A program made the position numbers and the translations under genes. A stretch of 64,000 bases of DNA from Pegea sp. RAD2-039 (Eukaryota > Chordata > Thaliacea > Salpida > Salpidae): NCBI GenBank assembly GCA_034620365.1, contig JAQGEQ010000137.1, forward strand, positions 124,001-188,000, given 5' to 3'. The notes below the pieces were generated by a model. That model ran no database searches, was not told the origin of the DNA, and was given only the letters and a program-made list of their open reading frames with translations. Below are positions 40,201 to 51,960 of the stretch, one piece after another (position 1 is the first letter of the stretch; the number at the start of each line of letters is the position of its first letter).

Positions 40201-40463
40201 TTCACCAACAGCTCTAAACCAATGATAACTTGTCTTGCTAACAACTCTTACTGTGAAAATCTTTTAAGACTCACTGATCAACGTCTGTGAGAAATGATAA
40301 AAACATTTCTTCATGTTTAGCGAAATGTTTAATTTCTACATTTTTCAAAATCACTTCGTCTTCTAAACTGTTTCTTTCTTTTCAGTGTGAATTAAAAAAA
40401 GCTTTACAGTCATTAGGTTTTGTTGTGGTTGATCTAGTCGCCCGTAGAAATCAAGTCAATTAG
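37267..40463 (+). CDS. Fused sugar-1-phosphate nucleotidyltransferase and glucuronokinase
   Basis: The N-terminal half is a nucleotidyltransferase: MMLCIILVAGRGTQLENDIK (G-x-G-T signature with Q for the usual R), IGIPKALLPGLGNK, VFLVTNADKYKHFERW, IMVVAGDMLFEDQNF, RITRFIEKPEAGETTSR and VYGMKLPTRFQLIGQV. The C-terminal half is a GHMP kinase matching plant glucuronokinase: RAYARVGLMGNPSDGFFGKT, ISLSIENFWAEVSI, RNFTLLYDTNIPRQVGLAGS (ATP loop G-L-x-G-S-S-A), AGLQDRVVQVYEGLVYMDF, LAYLSNPSDSGRIHSDVRKR and SSKLPGSGGAIIGLC. It probably converts glucuronate to the 1-phosphate and then to UDP-glucuronate in one chain. Introns are 46-80 bases, with one apparent 22-base intron at 39122-39143. The stop is TAG 40461-40463. 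The N-half substrate is inferred only. Confidence 0.88.
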
Positions 40464-42280
40464 AATATTAACGTTTCAAAGAATTTCATTTTCTAATTAC
40501 TACTAATCTTCTATTTCTAATAAATTTATTTTCATTTCAAATTAATCAAAAAGTTATTTTTCTTTCTTCATATTATGTTTAAAACAATTTTCTAATATTT
40601 TTATGAACAAGAAAATCTCTATTTTTTTGCTTCTGTTAATAATTAGTGTTTAGATTAAATATTAATGATTAAAAGGGCTTCTTTTACAAGTGAGTAAAGA
40701 TTTTTTAAAGAAATTTAGATAAATTCAGTGACCAACATTGAAAAAATTTCACAACTTTTCTTTATATTAATGAACATTTTTACTTCGAATTAAAACGCAA
40801 CAATTTTTTTAAAAGCATCATTATTAAAATAATAGTTTTTATAATATTTTATTTATTTTAATGCAAATCAATATTAACGCTAAGCAAAGTTATTGATGAA
40901 GCTAAATAATAACTTTTTTACTAAATAAACAAAATCAATAAGTTCAAGTGCAAATTATATTATTATATTTAAAATTAAAAGATTACAAAAGCAGTTAGAA
41001 TACAAATTTATGTTCAAAAAATAAATTATTAAAATAAACTATAAATTTAAAATTATATATTATTATTTTTTAAAAATTAAAAATTTTTGAAAAAAAATAC
41101 CTAATAAAAAATTTTCTTAATAAAAATAATATTTTATTATTATATATATTATTCATAAAAATATAATATAAAAAAAACTATTCTATTTTTAATTTTTATA
41201 AACTCTAAATCGTTTAAAGAGTCTGGTCCTTGACTACCACATTTGGCGTGTTGCTGCATTTGAAGTTTCGCTCTAGTGACGATTAAAATTTGAACAATAT
41301 TAAAAATAAAACATTAAGTTTTATTATGATTGAATTATAAGACTTTTAAATATATTCAGAATAAATTTTAATAGAACATAGTTTAGTAAAACAAAAATGC
41401 ATGGAAATATAACTTATAGATCAAACAAACAAAAAATAAAGAGTTAATCTTGCAAATGGATATTAATACTAAGAAATATATTGCTATAAATGCACTACTT
41501 TACGAAATTTTGCTTTTTAGTTTTTTAGTCTTTCAATCATCTTTACATTATTTAGTTTGCTTTATTTCAGTAAAATTTAAATTATTTTGTTTCACTAAAA
41601 TAGTCTTTAAAGTTTCGAAAAGGTCGAAAGTATTATATTTGTAAAATTTCATGATGCTTTGTAACGTTGGTAAATGAAAAGAAATCATAAAATTTGCGAA
41701 AATAAATTTTTACAAGGTTGAAAAATGTAAAAAAACTGCTTTTAGTAAAACTTGACTGCAAAATTTAACCAGATATTAACAAAAAGATCTTTATAAAATA
41801 TATTTGTCTCAAAATTATCGAAAGTTAATAATTAAAGTTAAGTGATTCTAATCAAATCTTAAGGTTACTTCTTATAACACAATTTTAAAAGATTCTTTAT
41901 AAAAATTTGTCAACTAAAATGTTTTTAATGAGTTCTAACTTCAATCATTGCTTTTGTTTGTCTAAATAATTTTATTTTTATTTTCAAGAGTTTATTTAAT
42001 TATTCAATCTATTCAACACGAGTTACAAACACTACAACTCTCATAGCGAACAAGAATCAAGTATTATAAGCGAAGAGAGAATTGAATCGTTCTTGTCTTA
42101 GTTGTCACAAATTAAAACTAATACAGAAAAAATAGAACCACAGTAGAGACACAGGTAAAAAGTTAATTATCAATCAAAAATGTAATAAGAATAATTGAAG
42201 GAGAAAAACTTATTAAAGTTTTTAAATAATTGTTTCTTATTTTTAACAAAACTTTAAGATCTTTACTAACTATTCAATGA
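40464..42280. other. AT-rich spacer with one odd island
   Basis: About 1.8 kb, nearly all A/T. An island at 41215-41285 has ordinary base composition. Its minus strand reads RAKLQMQQHAKCGSQGPDSL, then D-L-E-F-I-K without a visible start, and might be an orphan exon or a scrap. Confidence 0.5.
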
Positions 42281-42556
42281 TTTTTGGCCTACTTCGATAT
42301 GAGGGCAGAAATTATGAATATCCAGAATTCCACTCTCCACGCTAACAAGTTTATGCAGCGTGACAGAAAGATCAATACAGTGGCTCCAACTCTGGCTTTA
42401 AATTTGGAGTTTTGCGTCTCCTAGAAGTGTTGTCATTAAACCCACTAACAATGTCCTTGTACCCGAGTTTTATAGACTTTTCCTGGTCGCAAATTGATGT
42501 CTGCCCGTACTCGAACCTGAAATCTTTCAAGTATGAGGGTGGACGTCAGTGCGGAC
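42281..42556. other. GC-richer unidentified segment abutting duplication unit B
   Basis: About 275 bases of much higher G+C than its flanks end exactly where unit B begins. Frames on both strands are broken. It may be the remains of a mobile element involved in the duplication, but I cannot name it. Confidence 0.4.
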
Positions 42557-42558
42557 CG

Positions 42559-45250
42559 CTACATTATAGCATCTTTCTCAACTTAGACACAAGCTTTAAA
42601 AACCAAACAATTTACCAACAAACAACTTTTATTGCAAAAATAATCAATTTGTAGATTTTAATCAAAACACTATAAAACTAAAACTATAAATCTGATTAGT
42701 AATATTCTTGTCGTCTTCTAATTGCCACTGAGTAAGTAAAGAGTATGGTTCTTAATTGTTATCATAATTACTCAAGCTACTACTGAGGCCATGAAACACT
42801 TCCTTAACGCGTTTCCGAAACAGCTTGTCACGGAATTGATAAATAAAAAAATTCCAAAAGCTGTTGTAACATACGATTATAAAGCAACAGTAACTTACAA
42901 TTAGAGCAATTTTTCCAGCATCTATATCCAAGTTTTCTTTATCAAATCTATCTAAACTGCTTGATGAATACACCACAAGACTGTTAATCGAAAACGGCAT
43001 CAAAGAAAACGTAAATGTTGCTGTCATTATCATTAAAGTTTTTGCAGCTTTTGTTTCAACCGATCTTCTATTTTTCGGAGTTAACTTTTTCATCTTTTTT
43101 TGATGTTGTTTGATTTTTACCAATGTCGCAATACTTGATATCCATAAAAGACAAAAAGGTAAAGCCAAGAATAAAAACAGCATTAAGTATACATCTTGAG
43201 CAAAAAAACCTATAAAACTGCCGTACCCGACTTCGTATTCTACTTCATCACTTAGAATAGGGTATGCTGAGATCAAAATTGAACAAATCCAAACTAATGC
43301 ACACAAACAAGTAGAAACTTTTACATTGAACCAAATGTGATACTTCAAAGGTTTACAAACAGCAACAAGACGATCAACACTTGCCATTAATAATGTATAA
43401 ATGGAATTAACTATACAAAATAGGAGTATGAATCCTGAGAAAACCATAAAGTCCTGTTTAAAAGGAAATTTTGGGCCCCTGCTGATTAGTGTACTAACTG
43501 AAATATTTGTAAAATTGTTGATAAAGAAGTTTTTGGCAAGATCGTCATTAAGATCATCAAACTGAAGATTTGCAAAAACATATTTTAACGATATCCAAAT
43601 TGCAGTTGAAAATATAATAGTTCCTGATAGAAAATCCATGAAAGCTAAATTTGTTCTGTAGATATTCTGCATAGTTCTGAGTTTTGTAGATGTTAATATC
43701 ACAACAATCACAAGCAAGTTAGGTAGAGATATTGCAAATATACTTATTCCATAAAACACATTCATGATAGTGTAACTTGTTGAGCAACTGAAAATTGTAT
43801 AATAATTATTCTATTATTCATATAATTACAAAATAATTTCAAATAAAACTTTATAATCTAAAAACACTAAATTATGAATAACTTAAAAGCACTTTAAATA
43901 GATGATTAATTCATAAATTGAAATATAGATCCACAAAAAAGTAAATAAAGTATTATTCAAATCTAATTTGATATTTAGAGTTGCACAAAAAATGAAAATT
44001 CCAATTTAGTTTATCAGATTTGTTGATAGTTAATTAAATTATTCTACTTATACCTGTCGCTGGCGCAGAAAACAGGGGAAAGACGTTCTCGATGGTATCT
44101 ATCAACACCACACCAAATTCCTCCACAAAAAGGTAAAAAAAAATCCTTCATTTCTTCAAACTCACCAAAACTATATCCTCTTTGAATAATGATATCATCA
44201 TACAAAGCAACTTGGACACAAGGGTCTTTAAGATGAGTTTGAGACAAGTTGACGAGATCTGGAAGTAACAAGTCCCAACTGGATTTGTTGGATTCTACTG
44301 ATTCTTTAACTCTTTGAAAACACTTCTTAATAAGAAGATCTCTGTTACAAATCTGATCATAAATCAGTTCGGCGTATTTTGTGTAAGAATAAGTTCGAAG
44401 TTGACACTCTTTCTGGAAATAGCGACAATCGAGTTTTTTTAAGATTTCTAAATAATTTGTGAGATAATAAGAACGACGAAAGACTTTTTCACTGAATTCT
44501 TCCTCAACTTGTTGACAGAGATCTATTTTAAAACAGTTCTATTTTCAAATAGAGTTTGAAAAGCTCAAAAATTAGACAAAGTTTTTTAAACTACAATAAA
44601 TAAACGAATAGTTTAAGCTGAAATACTTTTATTTATAAATAAAACTTACCCGAGTTATTCAATCCTTCACAAACAGAAAAGTAACATAGAATGAAGATTA
44701 GAGATTTTATCAACATTTTTAAATTTAAGTGACCTGAAACTGTGAAAATAAAAGATGTTCCTCAAACTAAACTTTCATCAAATATATGTCAGTCACAACA
44801 TTAGATTTAAACGCGCTACTAAACCCGCTTATGAGTTGTAATATTTACAAAATTATTGATATTTATATGAAATCACTCAATAACTATTTCAATGTTTTAT
44901 TAATTTTGATTTGGTGATTTAAAATCAACGTATTTACTGTAACGTATTTCCGCAAGTGATTAATAGTGAAGTTGTACAAGTTTGCTGCAATCAAAGAGTT
45001 TCTGTGACTCGTTCATGATTACTAATCTTTGTATGCAGATAATCAACATAATCAGGTAATTTGTTTCACAAAAATGTTAATTTAAAGAGTTGTGATGTAT
45101 GAAATAAGATAATGATTCAAAGTCAACTCATTTAACAATTATTTTTCTATCTGGTAGCAAATAGCAGCAATTATTTTCCTGAGCTTTCTCTGAATATCTT
45201 AACTAGATCACAGAATACTGGCTTTGAAGTTATTCAAATTTGATTTTAGT
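42559..45250. repeat. Segmental duplication unit B (holds GPCR B)
   Basis: Near-identical to 34382-37072, in direct orientation about 8.2 kb away. Differences are scattered single bases in introns and flanks, but clustered within two coding segments of the receptor. Confidence 0.95.
42752..44716 (-). CDS. Orphan class A GPCR with ten-cysteine ectodomain, copy B
   Basis: The exon plan is the same as copy A: signal peptide exon (start ATG 44714-44716), ectodomain exon (about 44045-44522) and seven-helix exon (42752 to about 43787). The aligned part of the ectodomain (75 C-terminal residues) is identical to copy A at protein level. The receptor exon differs at about 16 residues, most of them in two clusters: TM3 (SGFILLFCIVN here, SGSLLIFCLDN in A) and the end of TM6 through ECL3 to TM7 (PFSINSLV and NLDIDAGKIALIVS here, PLSIFSLV and EVDIDAGRIAVNVS in A). 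D-R-L and NSFWNFFIY are as in A. No stops or shifts are seen, so both copies look functional. Confidence 0.88.
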
Positions 45251-45929
45251 TGTTTCATTAATTATTTCGATTTAATTAATAAAACTAAATAGAAATTCCA
45301 AATAATTAAAAAAAGTGACTTTTGGTGTTTTCAACTTTCTAAATTTTGAGTTTTGTTGATTAGAATTAAAATTATAATAAATTCAATAAATAATATTAAA
45401 ATGGATTTTCTAATTCTGTAGAAAATTTCTTATTTGTTTATTTATTTTTGGAATTAGTTAAAATCTAATTTTAAATACTACTTGATACTTTTTATTTGAA
45501 AGTAAATTTATTTAATTTGTGTACTTTCATATTAGTTTTTTAAGATTATTGAAGTATGAATATAGAAGCAATATGGTAATCAGAATAACTCTTGTAGCAA
45601 TTTTCTAACCTAATGTTTTCACAATTTTAAGTTAACAATTTTTTAAAGTATGAATTACCAGATTGATGACGTTTTATTGCAACACCAAGCAATCGATTTC
45701 AAATTACGTCATACAAGTTTCCTTTTCAAATTCTGACATTGAATTACAAATCAGAAATATAAACAAATTTGCTATAAAATGATTTGATTAAATTAATATT
45801 TGAAATTCAGGTATGTTCTTAGAAGTTATTATTGCGTTATTCGAAATTAGTAGAAACTGTTATTGATGAACAGTAAGAAGTTTTTGTAACTCAGTTTATC
45901 TAATATTTTTATTTATTTATTTGAATAAA

Positions 45930-46795
45930 TGCAAAGGAGGGTGCCTGAAGAGAGCACCTCTCGCTAACACACATTCTCACAAATAATATCTATTAAGTTA
46001 GAAATGTAGAAAGTAAAAGATGTAACACATGACATTTCAGTAGTCCTCAAAACATATAACAGTGAACAATTACATAGAATGTTAATAATATAAAAAATCA
46101 CAGTTTAGAAATGGCAGTCTTGGCAAAATTATATGACAATGTCTGATTAGAATTAGATGAGGGAGCTGTTTTGTCCATGGTTCTACATATAATGCAGCAC
46201 CATTTAAATCTCATTTGCATCATCTGGTTTTTATCAAATATATCATAAATTTTCTTGCTCACATCACTACAGGTGAGATGAAAGCAGTAGAGGCATTTAA
46301 AGCATTCTATTGCCGGATCTTCCCCACAGCAAATTCAATTGTAGGATTGGTAATTGCAAGCTTGTTTTGAAGGATTTTTCTTTACATTTGAACGTAATGT
46401 CTTGTCAGCTTTATTTGGGTCCACCATAGTTTTCACAATATCGTCAATTCAATCAAGTGTTTACAATATAGTCTTTTTACTGTCACTTATTGAAATTACA
46501 TGAACTGAAACTTATTCAAATAGAATGAAGAAAAACAAATTCAAAAGAAAGAAAAAGTAAAATTATAAAATTAAAGTAAAGATTTAATTAATAAATTAAA
46601 TTTTGTTGATTAGATTTAAAAGTTTCAAATAATTTTGAATTCAATAACTAATAGTTAAATAATAGATAAATATATCTGAGGTTCATCATACGCCTTAAGA
46701 ATTTATAAAGACTACAAAAAACGAAAGTGGCAATACATCTTTTTAGAGAGGTACCCTCCTTCGCATTTATTGTAATAAATAAATTATATCGTTAA
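45930..46795. mobile_element. Composite LINE debris with opposed 3' ends
   Basis: The left part (45936-46110) is the same LINE 3' UTR as at 21485-21680, in the same orientation. Positions 46145-46430 hold, on the minus strand, a broken ORF1 start (MVDPNKADKTLRSNVKKNPS) and a PHD-like segment (AIECFKC, then FHLTCSDVSKKIYD), homologous to 54987-55350. At 46740-46790 the beginning of the same 3' UTR occurs inverted (ACCCTCCTTCGCATTTATTG). The arrangement gives a roughly 860-base unit with imperfect inverted ends. Confidence 0.75.
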
Positions 46796-47390
46796 AAGCG
46801 TAAAAATATATCTTAAGCTTTAAAGTATTATTTCGAAAATGTTTCTGTAACACTAAAGTAGAAAAAGGAATTTCTGCATCAACCTATAAGCTTATAAAAA
46901 TGTTTCTCAACTATTTCATTAAAGAAAATCTTATTTTAATGATGATTAATTTTGTATTTACTATATTATCGTCCACAATTTAGCTAATGACACTTTTTTG
47001 TAAATATTTACACAAATTTTGTGCTAACAACTCCTAACTAAATTGTTTTGTTAATTTAAATTGTGTTTAAAACAAGTATTTTAAAAAATTAAGTCAATCA
47101 ATTTTGCTGGTTAAAAAAAGCAGCCGGTCGTTTATTTTCTATAAATTTAAAATTATTTTTAATTAGAAGTTAAGCAAAAAGTCTGCTGAGTAGAAAGATA
47201 ACTAAAAACTGATTAAATAATTAGAAAAAAGTATTCATAAACTATCAACACTACTTTAACCAGATTAATAATTTATTTAATTTACAAATTAAAAACCTAC
47301 ATATAACACAATTTGTTTCAAATTTGACAATAAATTGAACAAGATTTTAGATAATTATTTACAGAGCTTCTTATTGATTATAGATAAGTT

Positions 47391-48023
47391 TTATTTTCCC
47401 CAATAAGCTAATGGTGAGAAAATAGGAAATGCTTTGAATTTAGAAGATCGTTTATATGTTCTGATTTGAGGTAAATCTTCATACGCTGTTTTATACTTCT
47501 TAATATTAGGAAGATTATGAAAGCAGCCAGGAAAACAAAGTTCAATTTGATCTAAAATTTCTGCCACTCCAAAATCAACATACGTCAAATCATCAGTCAT
47601 CCATTTTCGCTTTCCTAAAACATCTTCAAGACCTTTCAGTTTATTCGGAAGCTCTTTTAGAAATCCATCCTTCATTTTTTCAAACTCTGGATTATAACAA
47701 AGCAGCGCAAAAGCAACTCTTAAATCAACAAGAAGACCTTCTGCTATTTCAACCTCCTGTAACTGTTTCTCAGTTGTTGGTCCAAGTCTTTTATACTTAC
47801 GAGATAAATACTTCATTACAGCAAAGCTTTGAGCTAACTTCAATTCATCGTCTACAATATACGGTAGGTTATGAAGATCAATACCAATATTGTTTTTTTC
47901 TTTCAACCAATCTCCTATATTTGCTTTATATTTATTCTCATATTTAACTTCTAAATATTCTAGCATTTGTCGGATTGGTTCACCGAGACCGCGAATATTC
48001 CAGTAATGTAATTCAATCACCAT
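47391..48023 (-). CDS. Glutathione S-transferase, mu-class-like
   Basis: Conjugates glutathione to electrophiles in the cytosol. A single uninterrupted exon of 210 residues starts MVIELHYWNIRGLGEPIRQM, with the catalytic Tyr (Y7) and the mu-class RGLGEPIR segment. LPYIVDDELKLAQSFAVMKY follows (QS contacts glutathione). The helical domain includes EVEIAEGLLVDLR and a D-Y-V-D-F-like helix (LTYVDFGVAEILDQ), and the protein ends SPLAYWGK, like the A-x-W-G-N-K end of mu GSTs. The length is slightly below the usual 217-219. It has no introns, unlike its neighbours, so it may be an old retrocopy, though it is fully open. A TTTTCAG acceptor-like site lies 20 bases before the ATG. Confidence 0.93.
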   Translation of the reverse strand: MVIELHYWNIRGLGEPIRQMLEYLEVKYENKYKANIGDWLKEKNNIGIDLHNLPYIVDDELKLAQSFAVMKYLSRKYKRLGPTTEKQLQEVEIAEGLLVDLRVAFALLCYNPEFEKMKDGFLKELPNKLKGLEDVLGKRKWMTDDLTYVDFGVAEILDQIELCFPGCFHNLPNIKKYKTAYEDLPQIRTYKRSSKFKAFPIFSPLAYWGK

Positions 48024-48679
48024 TTTTATCGTTAAAATTAAATCTGAAAATGTTCAAAATAATCAACTGATAAATGAGTAGAAAACACTGAAAATTTTTC
48101 GATTGATTAATTCACAAACTCAGATATTATTTAAGCTTCAAACACTTCTTATCTAACTGAACTAATTTCAACAAAATAAACTAAAAGCTTAAATTGTAGC
48201 TGTTGAAAATATTCTTAATAAGTAACTTATTATCAAACTTAACTTTTAATAATTTATCAAATAAAAGAGAAAAGTTTGAAAATCTTTTTTTATATCGAAT
48301 AAATTTGAAAGGAAAGTTTTAAAAATGTTGGAAGTTTTTTGTAGAAAACTTTTTAAATGAAAAACTTTTTCATAATTATAGAGATTTATTCAAATAACTC
48401 AGATTTGAAACAATCATATTTGAATCTATTTGATGAGATGACCTTTCTTCCACTGTGTCAGGAGTTTGTAGGAAAACTTAACTAATAGTCGATATCTAAA
48501 AATTTGAAAAACTTGTTTTGATTTTTAACACCTTTAAATGAAATTGAAGTGAATCTTTTAAAACTAGAATTCAAGCAACTTACCATATTTGATAAAAGTA
48601 GTTTTACTGATTACTTAAAATTGTTCAAAATACATCAAACACACTTAAAAAATAACAAATCTTCATTACGTCTTTAATA

Positions 48680-50821
48680 TTACTGAAGTAATCGATGGAG
48701 AACAATAGCTGAAAGAAGTTTTTGGTTATTTATCAACAACGAAACTTCACAACCAGTACAGTGGTTGCTAACTTACCTGTAGCAGTTGAAACGTTCAAAC
48801 AAGACACTGCAGATTCATCATTAAGTGATTTGGTTCCTTTTATAGTTAGTATACGATCACAGAAACTTTTTAATTGATCGGACATACCACTAGCTTCATT
48901 TCCTGATGGTAGAAAAATCATTCAAAATGTAGAAGACATAATTTCGTAGAATTCATAAATTTAACTTGATTCTATTCTCTAAATAGATTTCAAGAAAAGA
49001 AAATTGAGTGAAAAACACAAACCTAGAATTAGTAGCGTTTTTCTATTAATAGATGTGTCTACTACATCTTGATATTTGTTGAAATTGATACAATCATTTG
49101 GTGCTGGTAAATCAGTACCCATAACTTCCCAATCATTCCTCTTTAAGAACTAAAATGATTTGTTTAAGATGTTGATGATGAAGTTAAGATAGATATCTTA
49201 AAAGATTTTATAAAAGATGAAAAATTATTCAAAGAAACTAAATATCTAATTTGAAAACCATTAAAAGAGTTTTTATTGAAATGTTCATTTATTGATGTAC
49301 TTCAAAAATAATTGTTTAAAACTTTTATATTAAACAGAAAATAACTTTAAAATTGTTTGTAAAAATCACTTGTAAGAAATCAACAGGAGATGCAACTTGG
49401 TAGAAATTCAGAAGCTCAGAGGCACCACTGCTTGCTTTACAAACAGAACCAGAGATAGCAGCACTGATGAAAGAGTTTTATTGTCGTTACGATGATCATT
49501 TTGTATTCAAATATAAACTAAAAGAAAATATAGGGTAGCAAAGATAGTTCTACATTTAAACTGTAAACAGAAGGCTACACAGCAGAAAAGTTTTAATAAT
49601 TTTTTAAACTTACCAATTTGAAGTTAAAAACATTGATTTGATTCCAAGAAACGAACAAGTTCTGATAATAGCTCCCATATTATGAGTATCAACAACATCA
49701 TTCAAAAGAATCCATAATTGTTCCCGATTTGTTTGAAGCAATTGATTTAAAATCAAATTATTAATTGGCAAAGCTGAAAGCCTACCAGCTTCAATACAAA
49801 CTCCCTATTTTCAAATTATTAGAAATTGTAATTATTGAAAGTCAGCTATTTTCACCTGGTGTGGTCGATTTTTAGTTAATTCTGATAATTCATTGGATGG
49901 AAGATAAGAAAATGGAATCAATCTTTCTTCTGCTAATTTAATAATCATTTCAACTCTTTCATCTTCAGATTTTTCTTTCAACCATCTTTTGTTTAATAAA
50001 ATTCTGCAACAAAAAATTAAGTGATTAAAAAAATTATATCTGCAAATATTATATAAAATTATTAAAAAATATTTTATTATTTACATCAAAAATAATAATT
50101 ACCGAAAAATTGGTCTTTTAGAGTATTTCAAAGCTATTTTACAAACATTTCTACCAAATAAAACATCATTTTCAGTCACAAACTTTTCTTTTCTTCTTAC
50201 AACTTTACCTAATATAATTTTTCAAGTAATAAAAAGGTATTTTGAATTACAAATTAATAAATTATGGTTATAAAACTTCTATTTATACATGTGACTTATT
50301 ATTTACAAATATTGATTATTTCTACTATATAGAAAATATAATTATCAAAATAAGCATTTTACAAACTTTTATTATAATGATGATAATTATGTCTTGTTAT
50401 GATTTTATGACTTTCATTATTTGATATGTTCTGAAAATCAAATAACAAAATCTATTAGAAATAAATACATTCTATAAATAATGCAAATTAAGAAAAAATA
50501 ACTTTTTACAAGAAATTTTTCAATGATAATATTTAAAAATTAAAAGTTAGTAAAAATATTGACTTATTTGAGGCTATATAGCTCTTATAGTAAATACAAA
50601 ACAATATAATTTCAGAAGATTAATAAAATAGTGTTAAGTATCTTAGTTAAAAATGAATAATATAGAAAAATATATCATTACTTGACTGAAGGTTTTTTTA
50701 TGGAGATAAAATTACATCAAATAATTTTTACTTGTGTCTTATTGGAAGAAAATCTTACCTGGAATGATAATCTACATTTGGTGGAACTTGAAACTCCAAT
50801 TCTTAAAAATTTAGAAAACAT
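48680..50821 (-). CDS. MRM1: Mitochondrial rRNA 2'-O-methyltransferase MRM1-like (SpoU family)
   Basis: MRM1 methylates a guanosine of the mitochondrial large rRNA using SAM. Exon 1 (50755-50821) is MFSKFLRIGVSSSTKCRLSF, a typical mitochondrial targeting sequence. Later exons read ENDVLFGRNVCKIALKYSK, RWLKEKSEDERVEMIIKLAE, HQGVCIEAGRLS, LWILLNDVVDTHNMGAIIRT (motif 1: N-x-G-A-x-x-R), a K-A-S-S-G-A-S-E segment, LKRNDWEVMGTDLPAP, TLLILGNEASGMSD (motif 2: G-N-E-x-x-G) and CLNVSTATAIVLHRL (motif 3: N-V-S). The stop is TAA 48680-48682. The order matches human MRM1. The first intron is long (about 530 bases). In motif 1 the usual D-P-x-N is D-T-H-N. Confidence 0.9.
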
Positions 50822-51300
50822 TTTTTAGTTGAACATTGATGTAAACTCATGTTGATGGTAATTACAAACAAAATAAACCTGTTTAGTGACTCCAATTTAA
50901 TATTTAGCCATTTTAGTACTAACTTCAGAAAATTAGTCGTTAAATTTTAAAAACATAATTTTGAGATTTATATTTAGGTTTTAATTGTAAGCTTACTTAT
51001 TAAAATAAAAGTATTTTCGTACTAATTAAATTTGTTTTGTCGAACCTATTTTCAGAAAACCCTTTTTTTAGTTGAAGCTGGCCTATAAGATCCACCATAT
51101 AACTTATACTTTCAATAAAACATACTAATCATCAAATAACTTTGTTTAAAACTTCTAAAGTCGAATTTCTTGATGATACAATAATTAGAATGAAAAAATT
51201 GATTATAAACAAAAGTTATATTTGTTATTTTTTATATTATTCTTATTCAATATTTCAAATAGTATAAACGCAGAAATAATAAGTTTGAAGATTATCAGAG
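50822..51300. other. Intergenic AT-rich spacer
   Basis: No gene or RNA signature is seen. This is the presumed promoter side of the MRM1 gene. Confidence 0.5.
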
Positions 51301-51559
51301 TTAATATAAGATGTTGTTGTAAATATAACTGGTGAGTCTAATAGACATGGATGTACATCCTAATCAGATAGTCAGGTAGAAAACGTAGCAATCTTTTTAA
51401 AAGAGCAGGAAAAACTTTTCAAATCTTCTTATGAATCTTAAAAACAAAGCGAATAATTCTTAAACTTTTTTAGTAATACTTACAAAATTCAGTTGACTTT
51501 CGCAGTTAGTTTTGAAACATCTTTTGAAAGTTATATAAGGACCAACATGTATGGCTATG

Positions 51560-51960
51560 TATGTTTTGGAGAAAGTTGTAATATTTCTAAACTTTTACGG
51601 ATTGGCTAACATCATCAATGGACGCCTCTTTGTCTTTACAGGAAGGGTCTAAAATAAACTAAAGGTTCTGCGCACGGGAAGCACTGAAAAGAAGACAACG
51701 GGCTGGTTCGAAAAAAACATCGGCACGTTGCTACCCCTCCCTGGTTGGAAGTGTCAAGTGCAACAACTAGTATGAACAACAGTTCGGAGCTATTTGTGCG
51801 TTTGAAGCTAGAAAGATATTTCATCAAACTGCAAGAAAACGAGTTTTGTGTTAACAAGGCTACAGCATCAAATCTTTTTATGGTGTTAGATGTACAACTG
51901 AACCTACAAATCGTCTTCCTTGCGATCTGCCACAGTATTGTTATTCTTTATCATTAGGGT
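51560..51960. other. GC-richer segment with broken frames, probable old mobile element
   Basis: About 400 bases with higher G+C than the flanks and a 70-codon plus-strand frame (MEVSSATTSMNNSSELFVRL onward) that resembles no family I know. Adjacent frames are broken by stops. It is most likely element debris. Confidence as a gene is very low. Confidence 0.3.

Noticed and set aside
47391-48023. GST as a horizontally acquired gene because it lacks introns
   Set aside because: Mu-class GSTs are widespread in animals, and codon use and composition match the neighbours. Retroposition or intron loss is enough.
50242-50424. 60-codon plus-strand hydrophobic ORF
   Set aside because: It lies in the first intron of the MRM1 gene, is I/Y/F-rich as expected of A/T noise, and has no start context or homology.
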